Of a DNA stretch of 64,000 nt, positions 62,168 to 64,000 are shown piece after piece (within the stretch, counting starts at the first letter, position 1; each line of letters opens with the position of its first letter). A model generated the notes under the pieces. It had not been told where the DNA came from. It ran no database searches and saw nothing but the letters and a program-made list of their open reading frames with translations. The position numbers and the translations under genes were made by a program. The stretch covers positions 248,001 to 312,000 of the forward strand of contig NZ_LMIR01000004.1 of assembly GCF_001429165.1 (NCBI RefSeq). The letters run 5' to 3'. The DNA comes from Agromyces sp. Root81 (GTDB lineage Bacteria > Actinomycetota > Actinomycetes > Actinomycetales > Microbacteriaceae).

Positions 62168-64000
62168 GTGTCGAGCCAATTGACCGGGTCGGGATCCGAC
62201 GAGACGACGTCGGGCGAATACGGAGCCAACGAATGGCTCGTCGACGAGATGTACGAGAAGTTCCTCGTCGATCCCCAATCGGTCGACAAGACCTGGTGGC
62301 CGGTGCTCGAGCACTACCGCCAGGTGAAGACCGAGGGCGGCGAACTCCCGGTCACCGCCCCGGCGACGGATGCCGCGCCATCCGCCCCACCCGCAGGCGC
62401 CGCCGCACCGGCAGCGCCCGCCGCGCCATCCGCGCCCGCGACTGAGGCCGCAGCGCCTGCCGCGACGGCCGCCGAGCCGGCCCGGCCTGCCACCGCACCC
62501 GTGCCCGTCATCGGGCAGACCCCCGCCGCCCGCACGACCTCGGTGGCACCGCGCACGCAGCCCGTGCCGGCCGACGTGCCGGTCACGAGCCCGCAGCCCG
62601 TCGTCGCCGACGCCCCGAAGGAAGACGAGGTCGTCACCCTCAAGGGCATGCCGAAGGCCCTCGCGGCCAACATGGACGCCTCGCTCACCGTGCCGACCGC
62701 CACGAGCGTCCGCACGATCCCCGCGAAGCTCATGATCGACAACCGCATCGTGATCAACAACCACCTGCGGCGTTCCCGCGGCGGCAAGATCTCGTTCACC
62801 CACCTCATCGGGTGGGCGCTCATCCAGGCGCTCAAGGAGTTCCCGAGCCAGAACGTCTACTACTCGGAGCCCGACGGCAAACCGAGCCTCGTCAAGCCCG
62901 CGCACATCGGCCTCGGCATCGCGATCGACATCCCGAAGCCCGACGGCACTCGGGCCCTCCTCGTCCCCGCGATCAAGCGTGCAGAGACGATGTCGTTCAA
63001 CGAGTACCTCGCGGCCTACGAGGACCTCGTGCAGCGCGCCCGCCAGAACAAGCTGAAGGCAGACGACTTCGCCGGCGCCACGATCTCGCTCACGAACCCT
63101 GGCGGTATCGGCACGGTGCACTCCGTGCCCCGCCTCATGAAGGGGCAGGGCTGCATCATCGGTGCTGGTGCCCTCGAGTACCCCGCCGAGTTCCAGGGCG
63201 CCTCCGAGAAGACGCTCTCGAACCTCGCGATCGGCAAGACGATCACGCTGACCTCGACCTACGACCACCGCGTGATCCAGGGCGCCGGCTCGGGCGAGTT
63301 CCTGAAGAAGGTGCACGAGCTGCTCATCGGCCAGCGCGGCTTCTACGAGAACCTGTTCGCCGCGCTCCGCCTCCCCTACGAGCCGATCCGCTGGGCGCCC
63401 GACATCTCGGTCGACATCGCGAGCGCGATCGACAAGACCGCCCGCGTCCAGGAGCTCATCAACGCGTTCCGCGTGCGCGGCCACCTGATGGCCGACATCG
63501 ACCCGCTCGAGTACGTGCAGCGCTCGCACCCCGACCTCGACATCGCGACCCACGGCCTGACCTTCTGGGACCTCGACCGCGAGTTCGTCACCGGCGGCTT
63601 CGGCGAGAAGCGCACCGCCCAGCTCCGCGACATCCTCGGCGTGCTCCGCGACTCCTACTGCCGCACCATCGGCATCGAGTACATGCACATCCAGGACCCC
63701 GTGCAGCGCAAGTGGATCCAGAACGAGGTCGAGCGCTCGTACGAGAAGCCGACGCACGACGAGCAGATGCGCATCCTCGGCAAGCTCAACCAGGCCGAGG
63801 CGTTCGAGACGTTCCTGCAGACGAAGTACGTCGGCCAGAAGCGCTTCAGCCTCGAGGGCGGCGAGTCCGTCATCCCGCTCCTCGACGAGATCCTGCAGGG
63901 CGCGGCGAAGGAGGGCCTCGACGAGGTCGCCATCGGCATGGCGCACCGCGGCCGCCTCAACGTGCTCACGAACATCGCGGGCAAGACCTACGGCCAGGTG
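62168..64000 (+). CDS. kgd: Multifunctional 2-oxoglutarate decarboxylase/dehydrogenase Kgd (3' end beyond the window)
   Basis: TCA-cycle enzyme of actinobacteria joining an E2-like succinyltransferase and the thiamine-diphosphate E1 of 2-oxoglutarate dehydrogenase. 611 codons are visible. [21 protein letters not shown] opens the protein, and an Ala/Pro-rich linker fills residues ~55-150. The acyltransferase domain has [32 protein letters not shown] and the catalytic [16 protein letters not shown]. The E1 part then starts with [23 protein letters not shown] and reaches [15 protein letters not shown]. The GTG at 62168 gives the usual N-terminus; an in-frame GTG at 62087 is less likely. Confidence 0.95.
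   Translation, partial: MSSQLTGSGSDETTSGEYGANEWLVDEMYEKFLVDPQSVDKTWWPVLEHYRQVKTEGGELPVTAPATDAAPSAPPAGAAAPAAPAAPSAPATEAAAPAATAAEPARPATAPVPVIGQTPAARTTSVAPRTQPVPADVPVTSPQPVVADAPKEDEVVTLKGMPKALAANMDASLTVPTATSVRTIPAKLMIDNRIVINNHLRRSRGGKISFTHLIGWALIQALKEFPSQNVYYSEPDGKPSLVKPAHIGLGIAIDIPKPDGTRALLVPAIKRAETMSFNEYLAAYEDLVQRARQNKLKADDFAGATISLTNPGGIGTVHSVPRLMKGQGCIIGAGALEYPAEFQGASEKTLSNLAIGKTITLTSTYDHRVIQGAGSGEFLKKVHELLIGQRGFYENLFAALRLPYEPIRWAPDISVDIASAIDKTARVQELINAFRVRGHLMADIDPLEYVQRSHPDLDIATHGLTFWDLDREFVTGGFGEKRTAQLRDILGVLRDSYCRTIGIEYMHIQDPVQRKWIQNEVERSYEKPTHDEQMRILGKLNQAEAFETFLQTKYVGQKRFSLEGGESVIPLLDEILQGAAKEGLDEVAIGMAHRGRLNVLTNIAGKTYGQV

Overview
The window is core chromosome of a high-GC actinobacterium, most likely a member of the Microbacteriaceae (an Agromyces-like genus is my inference). 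The reasons are the very GC-rich codon use, a Rho factor with a long low-complexity insertion, the multifunctional 2-oxoglutarate decarboxylase Kgd, GuaB1, an IdeR/DtxR-type iron box, and many genes whose -10 hexamer lies 6-7 nt before the start codon, which predicts leaderless mRNAs. I see no insertion sequence, prophage, CRISPR array, rRNA or plasmid gene. There is one tRNA, tRNA-Arg(CCG).

Left third (1-26.3 kb, mostly minus strand). In the direction of transcription this is the classical actinobacterial supercluster: argS, a DUF2993 membrane protein, lysA, hom, thrC, thrB, rho, prfA, prmC, tsaC, wecA-like, atpI, then atpB-E-F-H-A-G-D, which runs off the left edge. It links amino-acid synthesis, transcription and translation termination, tRNA modification and F1Fo ATP synthase. 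Two cassettes interrupt it. Cysteine genes cysK-cysE (plus strand) lie between prfA and prmC. A TetR regulator with a divergent two-gene drug-type ABC exporter lies between prmC and tsaC. Junctions carry strong hairpins. Between thrB and rho is a 0.6-kb gene-free stretch with a 53-bp tandem hairpin array.

Middle (26.3-46.9 kb). A lipoprotein and a ROK-type regulator precede tRNA-Arg. They are followed by a TPM-domain membrane protein with PspA, an arginase-family enzyme, and a flavoprotein disulfide reductase overlapping a small HExxH protein. Next comes an iron-siderophore uptake operon (ATPase, binding lipoprotein, fused double permease, siderophore-interacting reductase) under an iron box. 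Then come an amidase, a membrane protein, a GNAT acetyltransferase, a phosphoribosyltransferase / S51-like peptidase / uracil-DNA glycosylase operon, an SDR dehydrogenase with a voltage-gated-type K+ channel, and an acyltransferase-3 membrane enzyme.

Right part (46.9-64 kb). metY and metX make homocysteine and O-acetylhomoserine, downstream of the homoserine made by hom. A compact operon follows: a micro-ORF, a membrane histidine kinase, a degenerate kinase-like partner and a NarL-type response regulator. After it come an MFS exporter with a palindromic operator, a polyprenol-type glycosyltransferase with an MTH1187 protein, NAD(P)H-hydrate dehydratase divergent from a HAD phosphatase, a VOC protein, guaB1 with two overlapping CNNM/CorC-type proteins, and the start of kgd.

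The window is mostly housekeeping. The least explained items are the 53-bp hairpin array before rho, the kinase plus pseudo-kinase operon with its micro-ORF, the overlapping micro-ORF before the CNNM pair, and the intercistronic hairpins of the atp operon.
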